Below are positions 35,095 to 43,161 of a stretch of DNA of 64,000 bases, in pieces. The notes beneath the pieces were generated by a model that saw only the letters and a list, made by a program, of their open reading frames with translations, was not told the origin of the DNA and did not search any database. Origin of the DNA: Roseburia sp. (lineage in GTDB: Bacteria; Bacillota; Clostridia; Lachnospirales; Lachnospiraceae); assembly GCA_023662875.1 (NCBI GenBank), contig JAMPIG010000003.1:1-64000 (forward strand). The letters run 5' to 3'. The translations under genes were made by a program, and so were the position numbers. Positions within the stretch are counted from its first letter, which is position 1; every line of letters starts with the position of its first letter.

Positions 35095-37391
35095 TTCCGC
35101 TTACCTGCCTTCCCGCCTGTCACGATTTTTTGTCCGCTCCCGGGCTTTTCTTTCCCCTCGCTTTTTCCTCCTTTTCCTTTCTCCGTCTCGTCCGGGATAT
35201 ACTTCAAAATACTCAAGGACAGCGGCGCGAGCTTCACCGTAATGCTGTCAGGCCTGTCGTCCCATTCCTTCTTCCGGGATCGCTTCGCCCTGCCGTTTAC
35301 GACGCCAGTCCCGCCGTATTTTACGTCGTCCGTATTCAGAATCTCCTTATATTTGCCCGGAAGAGGTACTCCTGTCGTGATTTCCGCGGGAACACCGGCG
35401 AAATTGGCCGCCACAAGCAGCAGCTCCTCCGGCTTCTCCCCCATCCTGGCATAAGTCAGATAGCAGTCCTGAGCAGAAATATGGTTGATCCACTGAAAGC
35501 CCTCGGGAGAATCGTCCAGACTGTGCAGAGCCGACAGGCTCCTGTACAGACCGTTCAGATCACGGACAAGTCCGCGAACGCCCTCGTGCTCCGGCACAGA
35601 GCAAAGCTCCCACTCCACCTGCCGCCCCTCGTTCCACTCGTCAAACTCTCCCACATCCTGCCCCATGAAGAGCAGCTTCCTGCCGGGATGGGTCATCATG
35701 AAAGCGTAACTAAGACGGAGATTAGCAAACTTCTGCTCCCGGCCGCCGGGCATCTTGCCCAGCAGGGTAGCCTTTCCATGTACCACCTCGTCATGGGAAA
35801 ACACCAGCATAAAACGCTCGCTGTAGGCGTAGATCATGCTGAAGGTCAGCTCGCCGTGATGATAGCTTCGGAAATAGGGATCATAGCGGATGTACCCGAG
35901 ATAATCGTTCATAAAGCCCATGTTCCACTTGTAATCAAAGCCCAGCCCTTCCTCGTCCAGAGCTCCTGTAATCCTGGGGAAGGCCGTGCTCTCCTCCGCC
36001 ACGGTGATCGCTCCCGGATTCCGCTTTTTCATCACGGAATTCAGATGCTTGATCAGCTCGATCGCCTCCAGATTTTCGTTCCCGCCGTAGATATTGGGAA
36101 TCCAGCCGCCGTCACCCTTTCCATAATCCAGATAAAGCATACTGGCCACAGCGTCCATGCGGATTCCGTCCGCATGGAATTTCTCCACCCAGAACAGGGC
36201 GTTGGCGATGAGATAATTGGATACCTCGGACCTGCCATAGTTATAAATCAAGGTTCCCCAGTGCGGATGAAAACCCTGTCTCGGATCCTTGTGCTCATAA
36301 AGACAGGTTCCGTCGAAGTTGGATAAGCCGTAGGAATCTCTGGGAAAATGCGCGGGAACCCAATCCAGAATCACACCGATCCCCGCCTTATGCAGCTCGT
36401 TCACGAAATACATAAAATCCTCGGGAGAGCCATACCGGGAGGTCGGCGCATAATAACCGATGACCTGATACCCCCAGGAGGCGTCCAGAGGATGCTCCAT
36501 CACCGGCATCAGCTCCACATGGGTATAGCCCATCTCCCTGACATATGGAATCAGTTTTTCCGCGATCTGCCGGTAATTGGCATATTCCTGTCCCTCCTCC
36601 GGCTTCACGAAGGATCCCAGATACATCTCGTAAACGCTGAGGGGCGCTTCTCCCGTCTGGAAAGCGGGCCGGTTTGCGATAAACTTCTCGTCCTCCCAGC
36701 TGAATCCGTTCAGATCCGCGATCACAGAGGCCGTTTCAGGCCGCAGCTGCGCCGCGTTGCCGTAAGGATCCGCCTTCAGATAGGTCAGTCCGTTTTTCAA
36801 CTTCAGCTCAAATTTATAATTCTGTCCTTCTTCCGCCCCCGGGACAAAAAGCTCGAAAATTCCGGAATCCCAGAGCCGCCTCATCTGATGCACTCTTCCG
36901 TCCCAGCCGTTAAAGTCACCCACAACGCTGACCCGCAGGGCGGAGGGCGCCCAGACGGCGAAACAGGTTCCTTTTACGCCGTCCAGCTCCATGGGATGAG
37001 CTCCCAGCTTTTCGTAGATAGTATAGTGGATCCCGTTCTTAAATTTCTCCGTATCCTGCCTCGTAATCTGCGGTTCAAAGCGGTAAGCCTCCTCCCGCAC
37101 CGCCGCAGCGCCTCCCGTCGTCACCTCATAGCGATAGGCGGGCAGATTCTTCACCGAAAACGGCAGCAATACCGCGAAATAGCCGTCGTCGTCCGCCTTT
37201 TCCATGGGGAAACGTCCCGTTCCGTCCTTAAAGACCACATCCGCGCTCTCCTCCCCCGGAAAATAAGCCTGTACGAGGGTCTGATTTCCCGCCCTGTGCG
37301 GCCCCAGAAGGGTCTGGGGATCGTCGCACTCCGAATAGATAATCTCCTCGATCTTCGGCCAGTTCATCAGCTTATACACCTTGTTCGTCAT
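35091..37391 (-). CDS. glgB: 1,4-alpha-glucan branching enzyme
   Basis: 766 residues, ATG after AAGGAG. It forms alpha-1,6 branches in glycogen. An N1 plus CBM48 region (about 1-235) precedes the GH13_9 barrel. The catalytic set is intact: nucleophile Asp in DGIRMDAVASMLY, acid Glu in TVAEESTAFP, and stabilising Asp in FSHDEV. The C-terminal beta domain is followed by a Lys/Gly-rich tail (EKGKGGKSEGKEK). No other glg synthesis gene is adjacent; mscS overlaps its 3' end. A shared leader element lies 30 bp upstream of the start. Confidence 0.95.
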   Translation of the reverse strand: MTNKVYKLMNWPKIEEIIYSECDDPQTLLGPHRAGNQTLVQAYFPGEESADVVFKDGTGRFPMEKADDDGYFAVLLPFSVKNLPAYRYEVTTGGAAAVREEAYRFEPQITRQDTEKFKNGIHYTIYEKLGAHPMELDGVKGTCFAVWAPSALRVSVVGDFNGWDGRVHQMRRLWDSGIFELFVPGAEEGQNYKFELKLKNGLTYLKADPYGNAAQLRPETASVIADLNGFSWEDEKFIANRPAFQTGEAPLSVYEMYLGSFVKPEEGQEYANYRQIAEKLIPYVREMGYTHVELMPVMEHPLDASWGYQVIGYYAPTSRYGSPEDFMYFVNELHKAGIGVILDWVPAHFPRDSYGLSNFDGTCLYEHKDPRQGFHPHWGTLIYNYGRSEVSNYLIANALFWVEKFHADGIRMDAVASMLYLDYGKGDGGWIPNIYGGNENLEAIELIKHLNSVMKKRNPGAITVAEESTAFPRITGALDEEGLGFDYKWNMGFMNDYLGYIRYDPYFRSYHHGELTFSMIYAYSERFMLVFSHDEVVHGKATLLGKMPGGREQKFANLRLSYAFMMTHPGRKLLFMGQDVGEFDEWNEGRQVEWELCSVPEHEGVRGLVRDLNGLYRSLSALHSLDDSPEGFQWINHISAQDCYLTYARMGEKPEELLLVAANFAGVPAEITTGVPLPGKYKEILNTDDVKYGGTGVVNGRAKRSRKKEWDDRPDSITVKLAPLSLSILKYIPDETEKGKGGKSEGKEKPGSGQKIVTGGKAGKRK

Positions 37392-37420
37392 CCGTTTGCT
37401 CCTTTATTTTTTGATCTTTA

Positions 37421-37450
37421 TGCCCCTTTGCGCGCTCCGGCGCGCATACC
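37421..37450 (-). promoter_or_regulatory. Shared leader element, copy 2 (upstream of glgB)
   Basis: On the minus strand GGTATGCGCGCCGGAGCGCGC then AAAGGGGCATAA. TGCGCGC/GCGCGCA gives a 7-bp stem with a CGGA loop. It can also be read as a ten-codon frame, MRAGARKGA, ending in TAA. Confidence 0.5.
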
Positions 37451-37570
37451 GCTGACAGTCATTTACGCTCTGACCATCTCTTTTTCCGTCCTGTCTATCG
37501 CGGCAGCGACGCCTGCTTTCGCTGTCTTTCCTGTCTTCTCTCCGATGTTCCGGCCTCCGTCAGCCGATCG

Positions 37571-37706
37571 AATGCAGAAAAAGCCCGCTTCGCGGCTGCG
37601 CTTCCTGTCCGTCAACTTAACAAATGCAGGAAAACCCGCTTCGCGGCTGCGCTTCCTGTCCATCAGCTTAGCGAATGCAGGAAAAGCCCGCTCCGCAGCT
37701 TCGGCT
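37571..37706 (-). repeat. 51-52-bp tandem array copied from the 3' end of the DUF1015 gene
   Basis: Three units start at AATGCAG (37571, 37623, 37674; periods 52 and 51). The third is the 3' end of the DUF1015 gene and contains its TGA stop. The other two lie downstream of the stop, and each keeps a TGA at the equivalent place. They share a GGACAGGAAGCGCAGC core with the same spacing. Confidence 0.85.
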
Positions 37707-38901
37707 CAAACCAGGTGGACTTCGGAGGCATCAGCCGTCCAGCGTCCGCGACGCGCTCCAGCTCCTCCATAGAAGTCGGATACAGCGAAAAAGCTACTTT
37801 ACAGTCGGTATGTACCCTGCGCTCCAGCTCCTCCAGGCCTCGGATTCCGCCCACAAAGTCGATCCTGCCGTCCGTTCTGGGATCCTGAATCCCCAATATC
37901 GGTTCCAACAGGTAATCCTGCAGCAAAGAGACGTCCAGCCCCTTTACCGCGTCCTCCGACCGGATTTCCTCCCTGGCCGTCAGCCGATACCAGGTATCCT
38001 CCAGATACATGCCGTAGACGCCCTTTTTCTCCGGCGAAACGGCCTGACCGCCTGCTTTTTCCAAAACAAAGCGCTCCGACACTCTCTCCAGAAACTCCTC
38101 TGCACCGTAGCCGTTCAGATCCTTTACCACCCGGTTGTAATCCAGAATCCGCAGCTCGTCATCCGGAAACAATACCGCCAGGAAATAATTGAATTCTTCC
38201 TCCCCGGTATACTCCGGGAACGCCTCCCGTCTCATCAGCCCTACCTTTACCGCCGAAGCGCAGCGATGGTGGCCGTCCGCAATATAGACCGCAGGGATCC
38301 CCGCAAAGGCCTGATAAATCGCTTCGATCGCCTCGCTGCTGTCGATGACCCAGACCCGATGGGTGACGCCGTCCTCCGACCGAAAATCGCAGGCCGCCGG
38401 TTTTTCCTTTTCCCTCTCGACAATGTCCCGCAGCGCCTCATTCCTGCGGTAGGCCAGAAAGATAGGGCCGGTCTGCATATTGCAGGCGTCCACATGCCGG
38501 ATGCGATCCTGCTCCTTGTCCGCCCGGGTATTCTCATGCTTCCTGATCTTATTGTTCAGATAATCGTCTATAGACGCGCAGGCTGCGATCCCCGTCTGGC
38601 TTCTGCCATCCATCACCTGTTCATAAAGATAATAGCAGGGCTTCTCATCCTGCCGGAAGCTTCCCGCGGCAATCCTCTCCTGTAAAAGCCGGGCTGCCCG
38701 CTGATAAACCTGGGGCGCGTAAGTATCCACGCTGTCGTCAAGCCCCGTCTCCGCCCTGTCGATCGTCAGAAAGGAATCCGGGTTTTCTTCCACCGCCCTG
38801 CACGCCTCCTTTCGATTGTATACGTCGTAGGGCAGCGCCGCGATTCTGCTCTCCAGGCCGGGTGCCGGGCGGTATGCCGCAAAAGGTCTGATCTCAGCCA
38901 T
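37663..38901 (-). CDS. DUF1015 family protein (serine-pathway associated)
   Basis: 412 residues from the ATG at 38901 (GGAGG, seven bases spacing). Family words: IRPFAAYRPAPGLESRIAALPYDV at the N-terminus, DDYLNNKIRKHENTRADKEQDRIRH (about 125-150), and VYIADGHHRCASAVKVG (about 230-246), whose His pair could bind metal or phosphate. The biochemical function is not known to me. Its repeated genomic link to serA and serC, also seen here, suggests a role near serine metabolism. The 3' end has been tandemly duplicated past the stop. Confidence 0.87.
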   Translation of the reverse strand: MAEIRPFAAYRPAPGLESRIAALPYDVYNRKEACRAVEENPDSFLTIDRAETGLDDSVDTYAPQVYQRAARLLQERIAAGSFRQDEKPCYYLYEQVMDGRSQTGIAACASIDDYLNNKIRKHENTRADKEQDRIRHVDACNMQTGPIFLAYRRNEALRDIVEREKEKPAACDFRSEDGVTHRVWVIDSSEAIEAIYQAFAGIPAVYIADGHHRCASAVKVGLMRREAFPEYTGEEEFNYFLAVLFPDDELRILDYNRVVKDLNGYGAEEFLERVSERFVLEKAGGQAVSPEKKGVYGMYLEDTWYRLTAREEIRSEDAVKGLDVSLLQDYLLEPILGIQDPRTDGRIDFVGGIRGLEELERRVHTDCKVAFSLYPTSMEELERVADAGRLMPPKSTWFEPKLRSGLFLHSLS

Positions 38902-39026
38902 ATCGTTTCCTCCAAAATTTTCATCACAGACTGTACATCCCAATTTTTCGGTGTTATACTAAAAACAGGACGTTTGTCTTATTGTAGCACAGTTTTATTC
39001 TGTTGAACAGAAAGGATTTCAAAAAT

Positions 39027-39311
39027 ATGACTGACGAAAACAGACAGATATTGACACGCATAAACGCTTACGCGGAGGATAAGCTCGGAGAGATCGATCC
39101 GCAGAAGGTGCCGGTCTCAGCCCAGCTGGAGCAGCTGAAGCCTGTGATGGAGGAGATCGCCCGGGAAAAGGGAATGACGCTGGAGGAAATCTTCATCCTC
39201 TACATGGATCTCCAGAGCGAAGCCTCCTGCGCCTCCCAGCAGAAGCTGGAGGAAGGACTGCAGGATCTGAACGACGGTATCGACGGAGGTATGCCGCTGC
39301 TGTTCCGGTAA
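39027..39311 (+). CDS. Small hypothetical acidic protein
   Basis: 94 residues from the ATG at 39027 (AAAGGAT upstream; a TTG at 39003 also opens the frame but lacks a site). The protein is acidic and mostly helical, with no signal peptide or membrane segment. Words such as ILTRINAYAEDKLGEIDPQKVPVSAQLEQLKPVMEEIAREKG resemble short regulators annotated only as hypothetical in Lachnospiraceae. It is transcribed divergently from DUF1015 and convergently with serA, with a shared terminator. I do not recognise a function. Confidence 0.75.
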   Translation: MTDENRQILTRINAYAEDKLGEIDPQKVPVSAQLEQLKPVMEEIAREKGMTLEEIFILYMDLQSEASCASQQKLEEGLQDLNDGIDGGMPLLFR

Positions 39312-39329
39312 TAAAACGTCCCAAGAAGC

Positions 39330-39365
39330 AAACCAGGAGTCGATTACAATACCGGCTCCTGGTTT
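39330..39365. terminator. Bidirectional terminator between the small gene and serA
   Basis: AAACCAGGAG (39330-39339) and CTCCTGGTTT (39356-39365) form a perfect 10-bp stem with TTT after it on both strands. It lies between convergent stops. Confidence 0.82.
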
Positions 39366-39372
39366 ATCGCTT

Positions 39373-40539
39373 TTATCCTTTCACAATCCTGACGCGGAAC
39401 ACGCCTTCGATTTTTTCCAGGTCGTTTACAATCTCGGCGTCAGGCATATCCTCCACATCCAGCAGCGTGTAAGCCACCTCGCCTCTCGACTTATTCGTCA
39501 TATCGCTGATATTGATGCCCTTTCCGCCGAAGGCCGCCGTAAACTGCGTGATCATATTCGCCACATTCCTGTGAAAAATCGCCACGCGCCCCCGCTTGGT
39601 ACAAATTCCCATATCGCAGGACGGATAGTTGACGCTGTTGCGGATATTGCCGTTTTCCAGATAATCCATCAATTCCTCCACCGCCATAACCGCGCAGTTG
39701 TCCTCCGACTCCTCTGTACTGGCTCCCAGATGAGGGATGACGATGCAGCCCTTCTGTCCGGCGGTAGTCGGGTTCGGGAAGTCCGACACATACCTGGCAA
39801 TCTTCCCCGTACCTAAGCCTTCCAGCACATCCTTCTCATTGACCAGCAGATCTCTGGCAAAGTTCAGCAGGATGACGCCCTCCCTCATTTTCGCGATCGA
39901 AACGGCGTTGATCATACCCTTTGTCGAATCCGTCAGCGGCACATGGATCGTAATATAGTCGCAGTCCGTGTAAATATCGTCCACATTCAGAACATGCTTC
40001 ACGGAACGGCTCAGATTCCAGGCTGCATTCACCGAAAGGTAAGGGTCATACCCGTAAACCTCCATCCCCAGAGAAACCGCCGCGTTGGCTACCTTGACGC
40101 CGATCGCCCCAAGTCCGATCACGCCCAGCTTCTTTCCCATGATCTCCGATCCCGCAAAGTTCTTCTTCTCCTTTTCAGCAGCCTTGGCGATATTTTCGTC
40201 TCCCGCCGCGCTCTTCACCCACTCGATCCCGCCGACCACATCCCGGGCAGCCAGAAGCATTCCCGCGATGACCAGCTCCTTTACGCCGTTCGCGTTTGCC
40301 CCGGGGGTATTGAATACCACAACTCCCTTCTCCGCGCACTTCTCCAGAGGAATATTGTTCACTCCCGCCCCGGCCCTGGCTACCGCCAGAAGCCTCCCGG
40401 GGATCTCCAGCTCATGCATGGAGGCGCTCCGCACCAGGACGCCGTCCGCCTCCTGAAGCTCCGCCGTAATCTGATAATTTTCACTGAAATTCCTTAATCC
40501 CACATCCGCAATGGGATTTAAACAATTGATCCTGTACAT
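39373..40539 (-). CDS. serA: D-3-phosphoglycerate dehydrogenase with ACT domain
   Basis: 388 residues. First step of serine synthesis: oxidation of 3-phosphoglycerate with NAD. The NAD-binding motif is LGVIGLGAIGVKVANAA (about 138-153), catalytic Arg in LNFARDLLVNE (about 233) and the active-site His in IPHLGASTEES (about 277). A C-terminal ACT domain (RGEVAYTLLDVEDM... EKIEGVFRVRIV) normally gives serine feedback. It is the short form without the intervening domain. It lies 93 bp downstream of serC on the same strand. Confidence 0.95.
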   Translation of the reverse strand: MYRINCLNPIADVGLRNFSENYQITAELQEADGVLVRSASMHELEIPGRLLAVARAGAGVNNIPLEKCAEKGVVVFNTPGANANGVKELVIAGMLLAARDVVGGIEWVKSAAGDENIAKAAEKEKKNFAGSEIMGKKLGVIGLGAIGVKVANAAVSLGMEVYGYDPYLSVNAAWNLSRSVKHVLNVDDIYTDCDYITIHVPLTDSTKGMINAVSIAKMREGVILLNFARDLLVNEKDVLEGLGTGKIARYVSDFPNPTTAGQKGCIVIPHLGASTEESEDNCAVMAVEELMDYLENGNIRNSVNYPSCDMGICTKRGRVAIFHRNVANMITQFTAAFGGKGINISDMTNKSRGEVAYTLLDVEDMPDAEIVNDLEKIEGVFRVRIVKG

Positions 40540-40632
40540 AGCCTCTCCTATCTGACTTATTTCGCAATTTCTAATTCACAGACCATTTTTCCCTTCAGGG
40601 GGCGCTTCGTCAATAGCATACAGATCATGGAT

Positions 40633-41715
40633 TCAAGCGTTCTCCGCTTCGAATTTCCTCATAAACTCCACCAGCTTCTCCACGCCCTCGATCGGCATGG
40701 CATTATAAATACTGGCCCGCATGCCGCCCACGCTTCTGTGACCCTTCAGGTTCTCAAAGCCCGCCGCTTTTGCCGCCTTGACAAACGCGGCGTCCAGCGC
40801 CTCATCGCCCGTGACAAAGGGAACGTTCATCAGGGATCGATCCTCCCTGCGAACCGTACCGCGGAACAAACTGCTCTCGTCCAGATAATCATACAGAATT
40901 TTCGCTTTCCTTTCGTTATATTCCTTCATAGCCGCCAGGCCGCCCCGCTTTTTCAGCCACTTGAACACCTTTCCGCAAATATAAATTCCATACGCCGGAG
41001 GCGTGTTATACATGGAACCGTTATCCGCATGAATTTTATACCGCAGCATGGTAGGCGTACCGGGCAGCACATCCTCTGTAATCAGATCCTCCCGGATAAT
41101 CACAATTACCACCCCCGCAGGGCCGATATTCTTCTGCACACCGCCGTAAATCAGACCATACCTGGTCACGTCCACCGGTTCCGAGAGAAAACAGCTGGAT
41201 ACATCCGCCACAAGCGGCTTTCCCTTCGTATCCGGCAGCTCCTTAAACTTTGTGCCATAGATCGTGTTGTTTTCACAAATATAGACATAATCCGCATCCT
41301 CGCTGATCGGAAGATCCGAACAATCCGGTATGTAAGAAAATGTCTTATCCTCGGAGGACGCAATTTTTCTCGCTTTCCCGTAAAGAGACGCCTCCTGATA
41401 AGCCTTCTTCGCCCACTGCCCGGTAACGATATAATCCGCCGCCCTGTTCTTCATCAGGTTCATGGGAATCATGGCAAACTGCTGGCTCGCCCCGCCCTGC
41501 AGAAACAACACCCGGTAATTGTCCGGAATTCCCATCAGCTCCCGCAGATCCGCCTCCGCTCCCTGTATGATTTCCTCATAAGCCCTGGAACGATGACTCA
41601 TTTCCATCACCGACATCCCCGTCCCGTTATAATCCAACATTTCCGCGGCGGCCTCCCGCAATACCTCCTCCGGCAAAACCGCAGGCCCCGCGGAAAAATT
41701 GTAAACTCTGGCCAT
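40633..41715 (-). CDS. serC: Phosphoserine aminotransferase
   Basis: 360 residues. Converts 3-phosphohydroxypyruvate and glutamate to phosphoserine with PLP. Conserved N-terminus VYNFSAGPAVLPEEVL. The PLP lysine is in YGGVQKNIGPAGVV (about 197-210), LVADVSSCFLSEPVD provides the PLP-binding Asp, and the C-terminal SVGGMRASIYNAMP is typical. Start after AGGAGG. The two-gene unit with serA makes phosphoserine from glycolysis; no serB was recognised nearby. Confidence 0.96.
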   Translation of the reverse strand: MARVYNFSAGPAVLPEEVLREAAAEMLDYNGTGMSVMEMSHRSRAYEEIIQGAEADLRELMGIPDNYRVLFLQGGASQQFAMIPMNLMKNRAADYIVTGQWAKKAYQEASLYGKARKIASSEDKTFSYIPDCSDLPISEDADYVYICENNTIYGTKFKELPDTKGKPLVADVSSCFLSEPVDVTRYGLIYGGVQKNIGPAGVVIVIIREDLITEDVLPGTPTMLRYKIHADNGSMYNTPPAYGIYICGKVFKWLKKRGGLAAMKEYNERKAKILYDYLDESSLFRGTVRREDRSLMNVPFVTGDEALDAAFVKAAKAAGFENLKGHRSVGGMRASIYNAMPIEGVEKLVEFMRKFEAENA

Positions 41716-41754
41716 TTTTTCATCCTCCTTCTGAAATAATATACTCCTGCCCCT

Positions 41755-43155
41755 TTAATAGAACATAATCACCGGCGTCCCAATCTCCACCATCTCATAA
41801 AGCTCGGCCATCACATCCGGCGGCGTATTGACGCATCCGTGAGACCCGTTCCGCTTGTAAATCTCGCCCCCGAACTTAGCTCTCCAGTCAGCGTCATGGA
41901 TCCCGACTCCCCCCTTTACCGGCATCCAGTATTTTACCGGAGTCTCATAATCCGCCCCCTTTAAAACCCGGTTGCGCTCCTTATTATAGACAAAGTTGAT
42001 TCCCTCCGGTGTTCCCCTTCGTTTCCCGATATCCCCCGTTACCACATCCGTATCCAGCGCGAGCTCCCCGTCCACATAATAATACATATGCTGATCGGTC
42101 AGATCCACTTCGATATAGGTATCTCCGATATCGTCCTGTCCCCGGACAAAGCCCTCCTTCTCGTATTCCGGGACACGAACCTGCTCCTCCTCCCCGTCTT
42201 TCCTAAGAGCCGCCAGCAGATAGGCTTTTTCCGCCTCCTTATCCAGCAGCGTTCCATAGGTTCCGTACTTCACGGCGACCACATCCCCCCTGGTAGCCTG
42301 AAACTCCCGCACCGTACCACAGGTGTCGTAGACTTCCGCCAGCTGATCCACCCAGCGCCCTACGCTCTCCTCATCCGGAAGGACACAGCCGTCCTCCAGC
42401 AACGGCGTCCCGGCCTCATCCGTCTTTATAAATGTCCCGAGAACTCCCGCTGTCAGCTCCAGCTGCTCCGCTCCCATATCATAGATGATCCTTCTGTCCA
42501 AAAAGGCTTTCACCCGCTCCCAGAGTTCTCTCTGCTCCAGATCCTCCCGGCTGTCCTCCAGATCCCGATAACACTGTCCTTCCTGCAGGTCGATCCGCAG
42601 ATTTCCCGCCCGAAAACATTCTTCCATATATTCCGGGACGCGCTCGCAGTCCAGCCGCATCCGATTGCCGTCCCGAAAGCAATACCCTTCCTCCTCGTCG
42701 TATTCCACCTGACAGCCCTCCGGCAGCTCTCTCGCCCGCCGTACAGGCTCCAGTTCCTCCACATGCTCCTGCAGTCTGGCGGCATCGCAGACATACCTGG
42801 CCTCCAGATTGGTACTGGTCGAATCGTACAGTTGATTCATCCAGAAAAAGGAGGCATGCTGCTTTAAGTATTCCTGCAGCGCCTCTCTGTAATCCGGGCT
42901 CAATCCGATCTCCTCCGCGTCCAGCGTCCATTCCCGCCCCTCCGCGTCCACAAGAACCACATCGGGAACTCTCGTCTGTCCGATCAGCTCCGCATTGACC
43001 TCATCAATTGTCTTCCCCGTACAGTAAACCCCGTTGATCCAGGTATTTACCGGAAAATTGTCCTGATAATAAACCCCCAGCGCCAGGCCGCCGCTCAGCA
43101 GAATCAGCAGTCCGCACAGCAGGATCAGCAACAGAATACGCTTCTTTTTTCTCAT
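41755..43155 (-). CDS. L,D-transpeptidase (YkuD) with PG-binding domain, membrane-anchored
   Basis: 466 residues. A single N-terminal membrane helix (RILLLILLCGLLILLSGG), then a repeat-like PG_binding_4 domain (about 40-330), and a C-terminal YkuD domain (about 345-466). The catalytic Cys is Cys441 in GSHGCVNTPP, with VGIHDADW as the upstream conserved element. It makes 3-3 cross-links in peptidoglycan outside the membrane. It follows ilvB by 6 bp, an unusual placement for a wall enzyme, and the start has a weak site, suggesting read-through and coupling from the branched-chain amino acid genes. Confidence 0.92.
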   Translation of the reverse strand: MRKKKRILLLILLCGLLILLSGGLALGVYYQDNFPVNTWINGVYCTGKTIDEVNAELIGQTRVPDVVLVDAEGREWTLDAEEIGLSPDYREALQEYLKQHASFFWMNQLYDSTSTNLEARYVCDAARLQEHVEELEPVRRARELPEGCQVEYDEEEGYCFRDGNRMRLDCERVPEYMEECFRAGNLRIDLQEGQCYRDLEDSREDLEQRELWERVKAFLDRRIIYDMGAEQLELTAGVLGTFIKTDEAGTPLLEDGCVLPDEESVGRWVDQLAEVYDTCGTVREFQATRGDVVAVKYGTYGTLLDKEAEKAYLLAALRKDGEEEQVRVPEYEKEGFVRGQDDIGDTYIEVDLTDQHMYYYVDGELALDTDVVTGDIGKRRGTPEGINFVYNKERNRVLKGADYETPVKYWMPVKGGVGIHDADWRAKFGGEIYKRNGSHGCVNTPPDVMAELYEMVEIGTPVIMFY

Positions 43156-43161
43156 CTTGCC

